A stretch of 64,000 nt of DNA, taken from contig CALOBV010000005.1 in the NCBI GenBank assembly GCA_942491535.1, forward strand, positions 124,001 through 188,000. The letters are read 5' to 3'. A model generated the notes under the pieces. It was not told the origin of the DNA, made no database searches, and was given only the letters and a program-made list of their open reading frames with translations. Of the stretch, positions 53,354 to 62,011 are shown piece after piece. Position 1 is the stretch's first letter, and each line of letters opens with the position of its first letter. Source of the DNA: JAUVKT01 sp942491535 (GTDB lineage Bacteria > Bacteroidota > Bacteroidia > Bacteroidales > VadinHA17). Made by a program: the position numbers and the translations under genes.

Positions 53354-53387
53354 AGTAATTATTAGAATATATATATCTAATTATCCC
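53349..53387 (-). promoter_or_regulatory. Candidate antiterminator 2
   Basis: GGGATA (plus 53382-53387), which includes the TAA of leader 2, is complementary to TATCCC (53349-53354), the 5' arm of T2. ATTAG (53377-53381) and CTAAT (53361-53365) add a second helix. If ribosomes stall on the Tyr/Phe codons of leader 2 this helix can form instead of T2. Confidence 0.65.
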
Positions 53388-53437
53388 TTTTGAAATTGGA
53401 AAAAATAATAGTAATAATATGTTTTGTACTTAATCAT
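53381..53437 (-). CDS. Leader peptide 2, MIKYKTYYYYYFFQFQKG
   Basis: This is an 18-codon ORF with ATG at 53437 and TAA at 53381-53383. Six of 18 residues are Tyr and three are Phe, including a block YYYYYFF. It begins six bases after the T-run of terminator 1, so only transcripts that escape T1 carry it. Its end overlaps the arm that competes with T2. It is read as a ribosome sensor of charged tRNA-Tyr and tRNA-Phe rather than a functional peptide. There is no evident SD, as is common in this phylum. Confidence 0.8.
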   Translation of the reverse strand: MIKYKTYYYYYFFQFQKG

Positions 53438-53442
53438 AAAGC

Positions 53443-53467
53443 AAAAAAAAAGTCCCTTAAAGGGACC
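53443..53467 (-). terminator. First attenuator terminator (T1)
   Basis: Minus strand GTCCCT, loop TTA, AGGGAC, followed by nine T residues (plus A53443-53451). Its 5' arm is also complementary to AAGGGAC at the stop codon of leader peptide 1. Confidence 0.88.
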
Positions 53468-53510
53468 GGTTAACAATTTATCAATGTTCATAACAAACCC
53501 TTAGTCCCTT
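53460..53510 (-). promoter_or_regulatory. Candidate antiterminator 1
   Basis: AAGGGAC (plus 53504-53510), overlapping the TAA of leader 1, can pair with GTCCCTT (53460-53466), the 5' arm of T1. GGTT (53496-53499) with AACC (53468-53471) extends it. The 3' arm of T1 is itself AAGGGAC, so the two helices are mutually exclusive, as in enteric amino-acid attenuators. Confidence 0.7.
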
Positions 53511-53556
53511 ATATCAAAAAGTAATAATAAAAGTAATAATTGCTGTTGTTGTACAT
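53509..53556 (-). CDS. Leader peptide 1, MYNNSNYYFYYYFLI
   Basis: This is a 15-codon ORF with ATG at 53556 and TAA at 53509-53511. Six residues are Tyr and two are Phe, clustered as YYFYYYF just before the stop. It begins about 15 bases after the predicted transcription start. Its TAA overlaps the first arm of the antiterminator. The design matches ribosome-mediated attenuation leaders such as those of the enteric pheA or his operons. No Trp codon is present. Confidence 0.85.
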   Translation of the reverse strand: MYNNSNYYFYYYFLI

Positions 53557-53577
53557 CTCAATGATTAATTATGTCAA

Positions 53578-53608
53578 CAAATGTATACTTCATATCTATA
53601 TTTCCAAA
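53578..53608 (-). promoter_or_regulatory. Consensus promoter of the aromatic amino-acid operon
   Basis: Minus strand TTTG (plus CAAA 53605-53608), exactly 19 bases, then TACATTTG (plus 53578-53585), a full match to TTTG-N19-TAnnTTTG. Transcription would start near 53572. It lies within 80 bases upstream of the divergent nth start. Confidence 0.85.
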
Positions 53609-53656
53609 GAAAAATTCTATTTTTCTGATAATAAATCAGAAATCACAAAGACAGCT

Positions 53657-54307
53657 ATGACGAAGAAGGAGCGATACAGGCTTACTATTGAATATTTTCT
53701 AAAAAACAGACCGGTAGCTGAGACCGAACTAGTGTATAAGGACCCCTATGAGTTGATCGTTGCAGTAATCTTATCGGCTCAATGTACCGATAGAAGAGTT
53801 AACCAGATCACTCCTGCCCTCTTCTCACGCTACCCCACAGCGATTGATATGGCTGCGGCCAGCCAGGAAGAGATATTCGAATATATTAAATCATGCTCAT
53901 ATCCAAATAATAAAGCAAAGCACCTCAGGGGTATGGCCACAATGTTAAGCAATGACTTTAACAACAGGATGCCTTCAGACATAGATCAGCTTCAGCTTTT
54001 ACCAGGTGTGGGACGTAAAACTGCGAATGTAATCGCATCAGTTATTTTCAATAAGCCAACCATGGCTGTCGATACTCATGTTTTCAGAGTATCGAACAGG
54101 ATTGGTTTAAGCAGCAATGCCAGAACACCTTTATCTGTTGAGCAACAGTTAATATCAAACATTCCGGAAAACCTTATCCCTCTGGCTCACCACTGGTTAA
54201 TACTTCACGGAAGATATGTTTGCAAGGCCCGCTCACCCCTATGTGATGAATGTGGACTAAGTAGTTTTTGCAAATATTTCATTTCAAAACATAAGCAAGC
54301 TAGATGA
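53657..54307 (+). CDS. nth: Endonuclease III (DNA glycosylase/AP lyase)
   Basis: The 216-aa base-excision repair enzyme has the HhH motif LPGVGRKTANVIASVIF with the catalytic Lys, AVDTHVFRVSNRIGL with the catalytic Asp, and the C-terminal 4Fe-4S loop C-x6-C-x2-C-x5-C (CKARSPLCDECGLSSFC). It removes oxidised pyrimidines from DNA. The ATG at 53657 gives the usual length (E. coli 211 aa). A longer frame from 53540 would run through the divergent promoter and leaders and is rejected. Confidence 0.96.
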   Translation: MTKKERYRLTIEYFLKNRPVAETELVYKDPYELIVAVILSAQCTDRRVNQITPALFSRYPTAIDMAAASQEEIFEYIKSCSYPNNKAKHLRGMATMLSNDFNNRMPSDIDQLQLLPGVGRKTANVIASVIFNKPTMAVDTHVFRVSNRIGLSSNARTPLSVEQQLISNIPENLIPLAHHWLILHGRYVCKARSPLCDECGLSSFCKYFISKHKQAR

Positions 54308-54365
54308 GGTTCAAACTATTTAATCTATTTTTACTTTGTTTCAGAAAACTGAATTTACAATTAGG

Positions 54366-57300
54366 ATGAAAAAACAAGATTCAATTGAAGATATTCAAAA
54401 ACAACTGGCTGCGCTGGAGCAACAGAACTCACAGTTAAAAAGAACAATCAGCGATCTCAAGATAACTGAAGAAAGCAAGAACCGGATTGTTGATGTATTC
54501 AGGTCTACGCCACAGATGATGGCAATAAGTAACCTTTCAGATGGGAGGTATATTGAAGTAAATCAAACCTTTCTCGACACCCTTGGCTATGAAAGAAAAG
54601 AAATAATTGGGAAAAGTTCTGATGACATAGATCTGTTTGCCCATATCATACAGAGCGACAAATTTATTCAGAAACTTCCACGATTAAAAAGGGTTAAGGA
54701 TTTTAAAATCACTATCAATACAAAAAGTGGCGAGGCAAAAGATTTCAAGTTCTCAGCCGAACCCGTAGTTATCGGGGAAGACAGATTCCTTCTAACAAGC
54801 TACATCCCTGTAAGTTCAGACGAAACTTCAATTGATGATATCAACCAGACTTTCGAACGTCTAAGAGATCTTTTTGAGTCTCTTACTAACTTCGTAATGA
54901 TTGTAAATCCCGACTCAAAAGGCAGGTTTATCCTTGAGTACATAAATAAAGATTCAGGTGAGTTCAGGGAAATGGATTCTGATCAGATAATTGGCAAGGA
55001 CCTTCGTACACTGGATATTAAAAACAAGGATGTTATCCTTGAACTGGTAGGTAAAATAGTTGTTACAGGCCAGCCTAACAAACAGACCATCCTTGACTTC
55101 GGGAAAGAAGATGAAGGTTATTACTTTGGTATCAGGCTCAATACGGGTGAAGTTATTATTATCTGGGAACCTGGTGTAATTCAACGATCAAGAGAAAAAG
55201 AGCTTCTCACTCAGGGTGATGTATTTGAGCGATTTGCTGATATGATTCCAAACGCTGTATTTGAAATTAATACGAAAGGCAAGCTTACCTATGCAAACGC
55301 AAGCGGCCTTAAAGCGTTTGGCTATACCAGGAGTGATATGGAAAAAGGCCTTTCTGTCAGGCACTTGTTTGGCGAATCGGATCTTATAGATTTGTTTAAA
55401 AATTTAAAAACGATTGATAAGCCGGGGAAAATTATAACCAACGAATATTTGTCTTATACTGCTGAAGGAAAAGAGCTTCCGGTAATTTCACATACAACAG
55501 GTATTTATAATAAAGGAGGTAAACTTCTGGGGTACAGGGGTATTCTAACCGATATATCAGAAAAGAAAAAGATACAGGATGAAATTCTAAAAGAAAAGAT
55601 ACAGCTCGAAACGCTTATTGAATCGGCTCCTGAAAGCATTGTTCAAACCTCCCAGGATGGGACAATAGAGAGAGTCAACAAGGAGTTTTTAAGGGAGTTT
55701 GGATATAGCGAAAAGGAATGTATCGGCAAAAATATTGATACTCTGATAATCCCAGATGATATACCAGATGAAGGAAAACGCTTTACTGAACGAGCCAGTA
55801 AAAATGAAACTATAGCAGTTGAAACATTCAGAAAGAGAAAGAATGGTGATAGAATATTCGTTTCCCTTCTTATTAAACCAGTCTCATTTAGGGATCGCAC
55901 TACATCATTATTTGCTATCTACAGAAATATCTCAGAAAAGCAGAGGGAAAATGATCTAAAAGCTGTTATCCAGAATATATCCAATGTGGCACTTACTCAA
56001 ACTGAATTTCAGGACATTTTTACAATATTTAAAAATGAGATTGGGAAGCTCTACAACACCAAGAATTTTTATATAGTACTATATAACGAAAACGATCAAA
56101 CGCTTAGTCTGCCATTATATACCGATGAAAAAGATAAATTTGATATGGTTCCAATAAAAGGAACCCTGACGGGATGGCTTATAAAGGAAGCAAAACCAAT
56201 ACTTCTAACAGAAAAAGACATTGAAGTACTTGAAAATGAAAAAGCGATAGATCTAGTTGGATCCCCTTGCAAGGTTTGGCTTGGTGTGCCATTAACAATT
56301 GATAATAAGATAATCGGGGCCATGGTTCTCCAGGACTATGATGATGAATCTATCTTTACGAACAATGACCTGCAATCAATAAATCTTATTGGAAACCAGA
56401 TTGCCCTTGTTATTCAGAGAAAGGAGATGCTCGAAAACCTTGTTATCGAAAGAAAGAAGGCTGAAGAAGCTGCAAAGTTAAAACAACAGTTCATGTCAAC
56501 AATGAGTCATGAGATCCGCACTCCTCTAAACGAAGTAATAGGTATTACAAACCTGCTGCTACAGGGAAACCCGAGAAGTGATCAGATGGAATATATAAAA
56601 ACACTTCGTTTCTCCGGTAATCATTTGCTTACCCTTGTTAATGATGTACTCGATTTAAATAAGATGGAATCGGGTATGATAGTTTTCGAAAAGACCCTTT
56701 TTAACTTTGCTGATTTTATAACTGATCTAAAAAGGACTTATTCTTTCAGAACCGATGAGAAAGGATTGAGATTTGATATTGAGCGTTCAGAGAACCTGCC
56801 TACTGAAATTATTGGCGACCCGATAAGACTTAACCAGGTACTGTCTAACCTGCTTTCAAACGCTCTGAAATTCACATCCTCAGGTTTTGTTAAACTATCA
56901 ATAAAAGAATTAAAAAGAGACACAAAATATATTGACATTCGTTTTGCAGTTGAAGACTCGGGAATCGGAATTCCAAAAGACAAGCTTGAAACAATCTTTG
57001 AAAGCTACACCCAGGCCTCCGAGGATACAACAAGAAAATATGGAGGTACCGGTCTCGGATTATCAATCGTCAAGAAACTTACAGAGCTTCAGGGCAGCAA
57101 AATAGATGTAGATAGTGATATTGGTAAAGGATCCAGCTTTAGTTTTACCTTAAAGTTCATCCTTTCCAAAACCACCTCAGCAATTAAGGGAGATGTAGTA
57201 ACAGATGAAGAAAAGTTCGATCGTCTTGAGGGTAAAAGAGTACTGATTGCAGAAGACAATAAGATAAACTACTTTGTGGCTAATAAGTTTCTTTCAAAGT

Positions 57301-57599
57301 GGGGTGTAATTGTTAGTCATGCTGAGAACGGGAAGATTGCACTTGATATGATAAATGAAAATGAGTACGATCTTATATTAATGGATCTTCATATGCCCGA
57401 AATGGACGGTATTGAAGCATCGGGAATAATCAGGTCTTCTGAAAAACAGGAAATCAAGGACATTCCCATTGTTGCACTAACGGCAGCGATAATGTCTGAA
57501 CATGAAGATAAGATAGAGGGACTAAATATCAATGATTATATACTTAAACCCTTTAAGCCTAAAGAGTTGTATGACAAAATACTTCGGCATACAAGATAG
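54366..57599 (+). CDS. Hybrid sensor histidine kinase with PAS, GAF and receiver domains
   Basis: The 1077-aa protein has a short coiled coil (about 5-38), four PAS-type sensor modules (about 40-150, 155-285, 290-405, 410-530), a GAF domain (about 540-690), then HisKA with the phospho-acceptor His715 (MSHEIRTPLN), HATPase_c (NQVLSNLLSNALKFTSSG, EDSGIGIPKDKL, GTGLGLSIVKKL) and a receiver with Asp1007 (LILMDLHMPEMDG). There are no transmembrane segments, so it is a cytosolic sensor, perhaps of redox state or small ligands. Start ATG 54366 is chosen over an upstream TTG. No separate response regulator is adjacent, and the output is unknown. Confidence 0.93.
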   Translation: MKKQDSIEDIQKQLAALEQQNSQLKRTISDLKITEESKNRIVDVFRSTPQMMAISNLSDGRYIEVNQTFLDTLGYERKEIIGKSSDDIDLFAHIIQSDKFIQKLPRLKRVKDFKITINTKSGEAKDFKFSAEPVVIGEDRFLLTSYIPVSSDETSIDDINQTFERLRDLFESLTNFVMIVNPDSKGRFILEYINKDSGEFREMDSDQIIGKDLRTLDIKNKDVILELVGKIVVTGQPNKQTILDFGKEDEGYYFGIRLNTGEVIIIWEPGVIQRSREKELLTQGDVFERFADMIPNAVFEINTKGKLTYANASGLKAFGYTRSDMEKGLSVRHLFGESDLIDLFKNLKTIDKPGKIITNEYLSYTAEGKELPVISHTTGIYNKGGKLLGYRGILTDISEKKKIQDEILKEKIQLETLIESAPESIVQTSQDGTIERVNKEFLREFGYSEKECIGKNIDTLIIPDDIPDEGKRFTERASKNETIAVETFRKRKNGDRIFVSLLIKPVSFRDRTTSLFAIYRNISEKQRENDLKAVIQNISNVALTQTEFQDIFTIFKNEIGKLYNTKNFYIVLYNENDQTLSLPLYTDEKDKFDMVPIKGTLTGWLIKEAKPILLTEKDIEVLENEKAIDLVGSPCKVWLGVPLTIDNKIIGAMVLQDYDDESIFTNNDLQSINLIGNQIALVIQRKEMLENLVIERKKAEEAAKLKQQFMSTMSHEIRTPLNEVIGITNLLLQGNPRSDQMEYIKTLRFSGNHLLTLVNDVLDLNKMESGMIVFEKTLFNFADFITDLKRTYSFRTDEKGLRFDIERSENLPTEIIGDPIRLNQVLSNLLSNALKFTSSGFVKLSIKELKRDTKYIDIRFAVEDSGIGIPKDKLETIFESYTQASEDTTRKYGGTGLGLSIVKKLTELQGSKIDVDSDIGKGSSFSFTLKFILSKTTSAIKGDVVTDEEKFDRLEGKRVLIAEDNKINYFVANKFLSKWGVIVSHAENGKIALDMINENEYDLILMDLHMPEMDGIEASGIIRSSEKQEIKDIPIVALTAAIMSEHEDKIEGLNINDYILKPFKPKELYDKILRHTR

Positions 57600-57626
57600 A
57601 AGTCAGAAGTAACTTTTTACATGTTT

Positions 57627-58832
57627 TTAGCGGATGCAATGCTTATTTATCTCTGAAGCAGCTTTCTTATTGCCGTATTTAAGAGCCATTTTGAAATCCC
57701 GGCAGGCGTCATCGAGTTTTCCCATCTTTAGCAGTGCGTTTGCTTTTCTGTAATAAACGTCACCATCGCCGGGTCTCAGATCAAGAGCCATTGAGTAATC
57801 AGATATAGCATACTGCCAGGTCTGTGTACGACTATATACATCAGCCCTGTCGACATAGTGATCAGCATTACCGGGATAAAGATCTATGCTTTTAGTAAAA
57901 CATTTTAATGCCTCTGTATAGCTTCTTTTCTCATTCAATATTCTACCGGCCAGAGATAAGCCTTCTTCACTTTCCGGATATAAATCAAGATAGGATTTTG
58001 CAAGATCAGCAGCCCTGTCGCGATCTCCAAGTAATCTGTTTGCCTCGGCAAGTTTCAGGATAAACACTGATTCCATCGGAAACAACTCATTAGCCTTCTC
58101 TCCTATACTAACTGCTTCTGCATAATTCCTGTCTTTAATCAAAACATCAATAAAATCAAGATAGGCACCCGAACCAGTATATCCCTTATTCAATGCTTCT
58201 CTGATTTTACCCTGTGCGCCCTTTACATCTCCCAGGGCCATTCTCACCATTCCCTCAAGGTATTCCATAGCCGCTTCATCTCTATAAACCGGAAGGAGAT
58301 CTTTCTCAAGGTTCTGAAGTTCTTCAAGCCTGCCACTTTTTTCCAGATAAGATGCCTCAGACAAACCTTTCTCTAAACTGGTATACCACGATCGCTTCCA
58401 TAGATCTTTCCACTCATCAGAAGATTGCAGGGGATAGAAATGCTCGTTAAGCATGATTTCTGACTCAGTTTTCTTGAATGGTGATCTGAGGTGTTTTTCA
58501 AGGTGATATACAAGTTTCAGGGCATCATTCCTGTCTGCAGAAATAATTGCCAGTCCATAATCACCGGCTCCCTCAGCAATACCAGAAGCTTTCCGGAATG
58601 AATCTTCAGCCTCAATACTAAGTCCCATAGCTAATTGTGCATCTGCTAAAATCAGATACAGCCTGTAATCCTCTTTTACCCTGAGTGCCTCATTGCATAT
58701 CCCGGCAGCATCTGAAAACTGACCATTATTCAATTTTGCCGCCGATCGCCTTATATAATCATTCTGATCCTGTGCTGTAATGCTAACAGCAATAAGAGAT
58801 AGAAGAAGCAGGATTCCTGTTTTTAACTTCAT
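57627..58832 (-). CDS. Exported TPR-repeat protein, 401 aa
   Basis: A signal peptide (MKLKTGILLLLSLIAVSITA) is followed by about nine tetratricopeptide repeats, best seen in YTEALKCFTKSIDLYPGNADHYVDRADVYSR, WQYAISDYSMALDLRPGDGDVYYRKANALLKMGKLDDACRDFKMALKYG and NYAEAVSIGEKANELFP. TPR arrays scaffold protein complexes. The ATG at 58832 is preferred to a GTG nine bases upstream. The start lies nine bases after the stop of the T9SS-cargo gene, suggesting joint expression and perhaps a joint surface role. Confidence 0.85.
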   Translation of the reverse strand: MKLKTGILLLLSLIAVSITAQDQNDYIRRSAAKLNNGQFSDAAGICNEALRVKEDYRLYLILADAQLAMGLSIEAEDSFRKASGIAEGAGDYGLAIISADRNDALKLVYHLEKHLRSPFKKTESEIMLNEHFYPLQSSDEWKDLWKRSWYTSLEKGLSEASYLEKSGRLEELQNLEKDLLPVYRDEAAMEYLEGMVRMALGDVKGAQGKIREALNKGYTGSGAYLDFIDVLIKDRNYAEAVSIGEKANELFPMESVFILKLAEANRLLGDRDRAADLAKSYLDLYPESEEGLSLAGRILNEKRSYTEALKCFTKSIDLYPGNADHYVDRADVYSRTQTWQYAISDYSMALDLRPGDGDVYYRKANALLKMGKLDDACRDFKMALKYGNKKAASEINKHCIR

Positions 58833-58841
58833 AATAAACAC

Positions 58842-61451
58842 TTAATATTCTATTATTACCGGCTTTGCTCCCTTCTCGGTTATTACATGAATAAAACCCG
58901 AAAGGTGAAACTGCTCCAGTCCGCTTATCCTTCTCTCAAACACATCACACTGGTAAAAGTAAACACCGGGAGCGACAAGCGAACCCTTATAAGTTCCATT
59001 CCAGTCGAGCCGTGGTTCAGTTGTTCTGAAAATCTCGATGCCTGAACGGTTAAATAACCTGAAATCGACCTTTTCGATCAATCCTGAGGTTTTGGCAATA
59101 AGGAGATCATTCTTGCCATCTCCATTAGGAGTAAAGACATTCGGAATCTCGTAGAAGTTACACGAATCAACACATATGGTTACAGATCTCGGACTTTCAT
59201 TACCATTGCTATCGTAAGCCGTAACAGCATAGCAACCGGCAACTATTTGCCCGGGTTGATTTAGATCATGCCTGTAATGCATTGTATCCACTTCTTCAAC
59301 GACATCAAGAAATTCCAGGTTAGCAGAGAAATCTCCTTTGTAATATATATTATAACCTGCTACATCATCCATGCAGGTGGGGTCATCAAAGCTCCACACG
59401 AGGTAGTTATATAGGTCGTCACAGTTAGTAGATACTTCAAGGTCAGGGGTACAGGGTGGTTCGTTATCATACGGAACCATACAGGCCTGCTGAGAGAAAT
59501 TCACAATACTATCGGGGAGTGTAGAACTCATATACCCACCCACTGTCTTAACGTAGTAACAATAATTCTGACCATTAACCAGTCCATCATCGACATAGGT
59601 CAGCAGATTTGTAGTTCCGATAGAATCCCAGTCTGTTGTAAGGTCATTATACCTGTAAATGATATAATCACTATTGATCCATGGTACATTAATACTAATA
59701 TTGATATTTACTTTCTTATCACCTGGAGATAACTCCACATAAGGAGTAGATGCAACACCTGGCTCTCCAATAAATCCCTCATTACCGATTTCATTATTAT
59801 ATATCTCTACCCTGTAAATATATGCCTGATCGACAGTATTAATTAAAGAGTCCAGGAGGGTAGTATCGTTCAGATCAGTGAATGTTTTTACCAGCTGATA
59901 ATTATCACCCGTAATTCCTGCAGATCTTGAAACAAGGACATCAAAGGGACCCAGTGCGGGAATAGTATCCAGTTGATCCGGTTTAAGCCATTGAACAAGT
60001 ACCTTACCATTTGCGGCATCAGTCTCCAAAACACTTGCTTTTACTATAACAGGAACGCCGGAAATAAGTGATGTGGTTATCTCATTAGATGTTTTGCTTT
60101 CCGTCCCATTGGGATATACTGCTACAATCCTGTAGCTATACTGAACCCCGTTTTCCAGTCCGTTTCCGCTATTGGTATCTGTATAGCTCAGTGTTGTATT
60201 ACCTGCAGCATAACCAACCAGATTAAACCCAAGGTAATCGGGGATTCCGTTAGTACATGAATCAGGAACAAAGGAGGTAGGATTAACACGGCGATATATA
60301 TTATATCCTTTTACTATATCAGTTACATAGCTGTCCCATTCGAGCCTGACAAACTTGCCCTGTGGTGACGCGCTTAAAAGAAAAGGTGAAGGGCCAAGTA
60401 CCTTTACTTTAAAATTATCAATATCAAACAATTCTATTTCGGGATTATTATCCTCTGATTTAATAAGAACATCATAGGGTTGATCCCTGACAGCTTCATG
60501 ACAACTTACCCATTTGAACCTGTATGCAGCTACGCCCGGGTTAACAGATATACTGTCGAAAGCAGGTATGCAGGCACTAAATGTAAACAGTCCGGAGGTT
60601 GCAAGCAGAGTCATTAAATCTCCATCTTCATCGGTAGCAGTTACGTCAAATTCTATTGAATCGCCTGCTTCAATACAGAAATTCTCAAGGGGTCCATTAA
60701 TCGGGGGATTATTGTCTGTTTCGTAAACATCAATCTGCATATCCCTTACTACTGATCCAATCTTATAACCCAGTCTCCACTCGTTAATCTCAAAAGCTAC
60801 ATTATACCTTCCCAGTTCCATAGGTGCATCCCATACAAGATCTCCGGTAACAGAATCAATATAAAACTCGTTAGACGCAGGTGGGTAAGTATAATTCTCA
60901 ATAGGGATACCATCTTCTCTGGTACATATTGTAAGGCGGTATGAAAGACTATCTCCGTCAACATCATATGCACCCGGATTATGAATAAACCTGTGGCCAA
61001 TGGCAGCCTTATCGTAAGGCGGATTCAAAAGTGTAGGGGTATTATTGTATCCAATATTCGGATCGGCCAGCAGTATGGTAGATATTGAAAATACGACATT
61101 GACAGAGTTAGGTATATTATTTATCCCGTCGTTCCTGTTTGGATCCTGCACCACGATCTTATAAACTCCTGATCCGGGGTATGTGTGTTGAATCTTATAT
61201 ACATTCCTCTGGTAATAATTAGGAAGCTGCTGCAGCTCAACCCTTGCTGCTATTGATGTAGTGTTATCACCCCACTCAACTTCAAGAAAGTCCCTGTCGG
61301 CCAGGCTTAACACATAGGTAAATGTTGTTATTGTTATTTCATATGTAAGATCTGAAATCTGCCTGTAAGTAATCTCCCCTGCCCTGTTATGCGTAGCATA
61401 TGTGCTGGTTGTCAGTATTATAAGTAAAAATATTAGTATCTTTTGTTTCAT
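58842..61451 (-). CDS. Large T9SS-exported protein with gliding-motility C-terminal domain, 869 aa
   Basis: A signal peptide (MKQKILIFLLIILTTSTYA) precedes a beta-rich N-terminal region with WGDNTTSIAARVE and DVDGDSLSYRLTICT (cadherin/PKD-like). Several FN3-like modules follow (LEWDSYVTDIVKGYNIYRRV, YSYRIVAVYPNGTES, YCYYVKTVGG, DDVAGYNIYYKG). It closes with the type B T9SS/gliding domain (IPNVFTPNGDGKNDLLIAK, FRLFNRSGIEIFRTTEPRLDWNG, VAPGVYFYQCDVFERR). It should be translocated to the cell surface or medium. No catalytic site was found. Neighbours are DUF6702-like (17 bases) and TPR genes. Confidence 0.88.
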   Translation of the reverse strand: MKQKILIFLLIILTTSTYATHNRAGEITYRQISDLTYEITITTFTYVLSLADRDFLEVEWGDNTTSIAARVELQQLPNYYQRNVYKIQHTYPGSGVYKIVVQDPNRNDGINNIPNSVNVVFSISTILLADPNIGYNNTPTLLNPPYDKAAIGHRFIHNPGAYDVDGDSLSYRLTICTREDGIPIENYTYPPASNEFYIDSVTGDLVWDAPMELGRYNVAFEINEWRLGYKIGSVVRDMQIDVYETDNNPPINGPLENFCIEAGDSIEFDVTATDEDGDLMTLLATSGLFTFSACIPAFDSISVNPGVAAYRFKWVSCHEAVRDQPYDVLIKSEDNNPEIELFDIDNFKVKVLGPSPFLLSASPQGKFVRLEWDSYVTDIVKGYNIYRRVNPTSFVPDSCTNGIPDYLGFNLVGYAAGNTTLSYTDTNSGNGLENGVQYSYRIVAVYPNGTESKTSNEITTSLISGVPVIVKASVLETDAANGKVLVQWLKPDQLDTIPALGPFDVLVSRSAGITGDNYQLVKTFTDLNDTTLLDSLINTVDQAYIYRVEIYNNEIGNEGFIGEPGVASTPYVELSPGDKKVNINISINVPWINSDYIIYRYNDLTTDWDSIGTTNLLTYVDDGLVNGQNYCYYVKTVGGYMSSTLPDSIVNFSQQACMVPYDNEPPCTPDLEVSTNCDDLYNYLVWSFDDPTCMDDVAGYNIYYKGDFSANLEFLDVVEEVDTMHYRHDLNQPGQIVAGCYAVTAYDSNGNESPRSVTICVDSCNFYEIPNVFTPNGDGKNDLLIAKTSGLIEKVDFRLFNRSGIEIFRTTEPRLDWNGTYKGSLVAPGVYFYQCDVFERRISGLEQFHLSGFIHVITEKGAKPVIIEY

Positions 61452-61468
61452 TGATATCTAATTAAAGT

Positions 61469-61963
61469 TTATTTCCCGGCAAATACTTCTTCGGTTTTGG
61501 AAGCCGTGAATCTAACTCCTTTTTCTTTTTCATCTAATTTCAAAATAAACAGGTTAACCTGATCCATGTACATACCTGTAAGTATTTTGTTCACAACGCT
61601 TATCCTTCCAATTCGTTCTCTTGTAATATCAGCCGAAAAGTACAATAATGTTTCAAGGTCAAGAATTTCCTTCTTTACCAGTTTTAAATCAATAGCCTTC
61701 CCATCTGAATATACTATAAGATGTTCGCCTATATATTTTTCGTAATATGAGTCTGAACCCGTGAATGTAAAAAGATGATCTATTTCTGAATATACACCCT
61801 CGGCATCATACAATCTGTAGAGGTCTAATGCAAGATCATCACTGTACATCCTTACAGAAAGCACGAGGCTGTCTTCTTCACCATCCATATACAGACTTGA
61901 CATAGAGACATGTACAGGGTGGAATGGAAGTACGGTAATTAATATGAAAAATAATTTAAGCAT
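61469..61963 (-). CDS. DUF6702-like secreted protein, 164 aa
   Basis: The N-terminus is hydrophobic and followed by FHPVHVSMSSLYMDGEEDSLVLSVRMYSDDLALDL, which fits my recollection of DUF6702 (HPxHVSVxxh...). A C-terminal VNLFILKLDEKEKGVRFTASKT completes a small beta-rich fold. Function is unknown. It lies between pyruvate kinase (48 bases upstream in transcription) and the T9SS protein. Confidence 0.7.
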   Translation of the reverse strand: MLKLFFILITVLPFHPVHVSMSSLYMDGEEDSLVLSVRMYSDDLALDLYRLYDAEGVYSEIDHLFTFTGSDSYYEKYIGEHLIVYSDGKAIDLKLVKKEILDLETLLYFSADITRERIGRISVVNKILTGMYMDQVNLFILKLDEKEKGVRFTASKTEEVFAGK

Positions 61964-62011
61964 CCATCTCCTTAAAAACTCTATAAGACCTCAAAAATCA
62001 GACCAACTAAA

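Noticed and set aside
53540..53656. Extension of nth to a TTG at 53540
   Set aside because: It adds 39 residues with no nth homology and covers the divergent promoter and leader 1.
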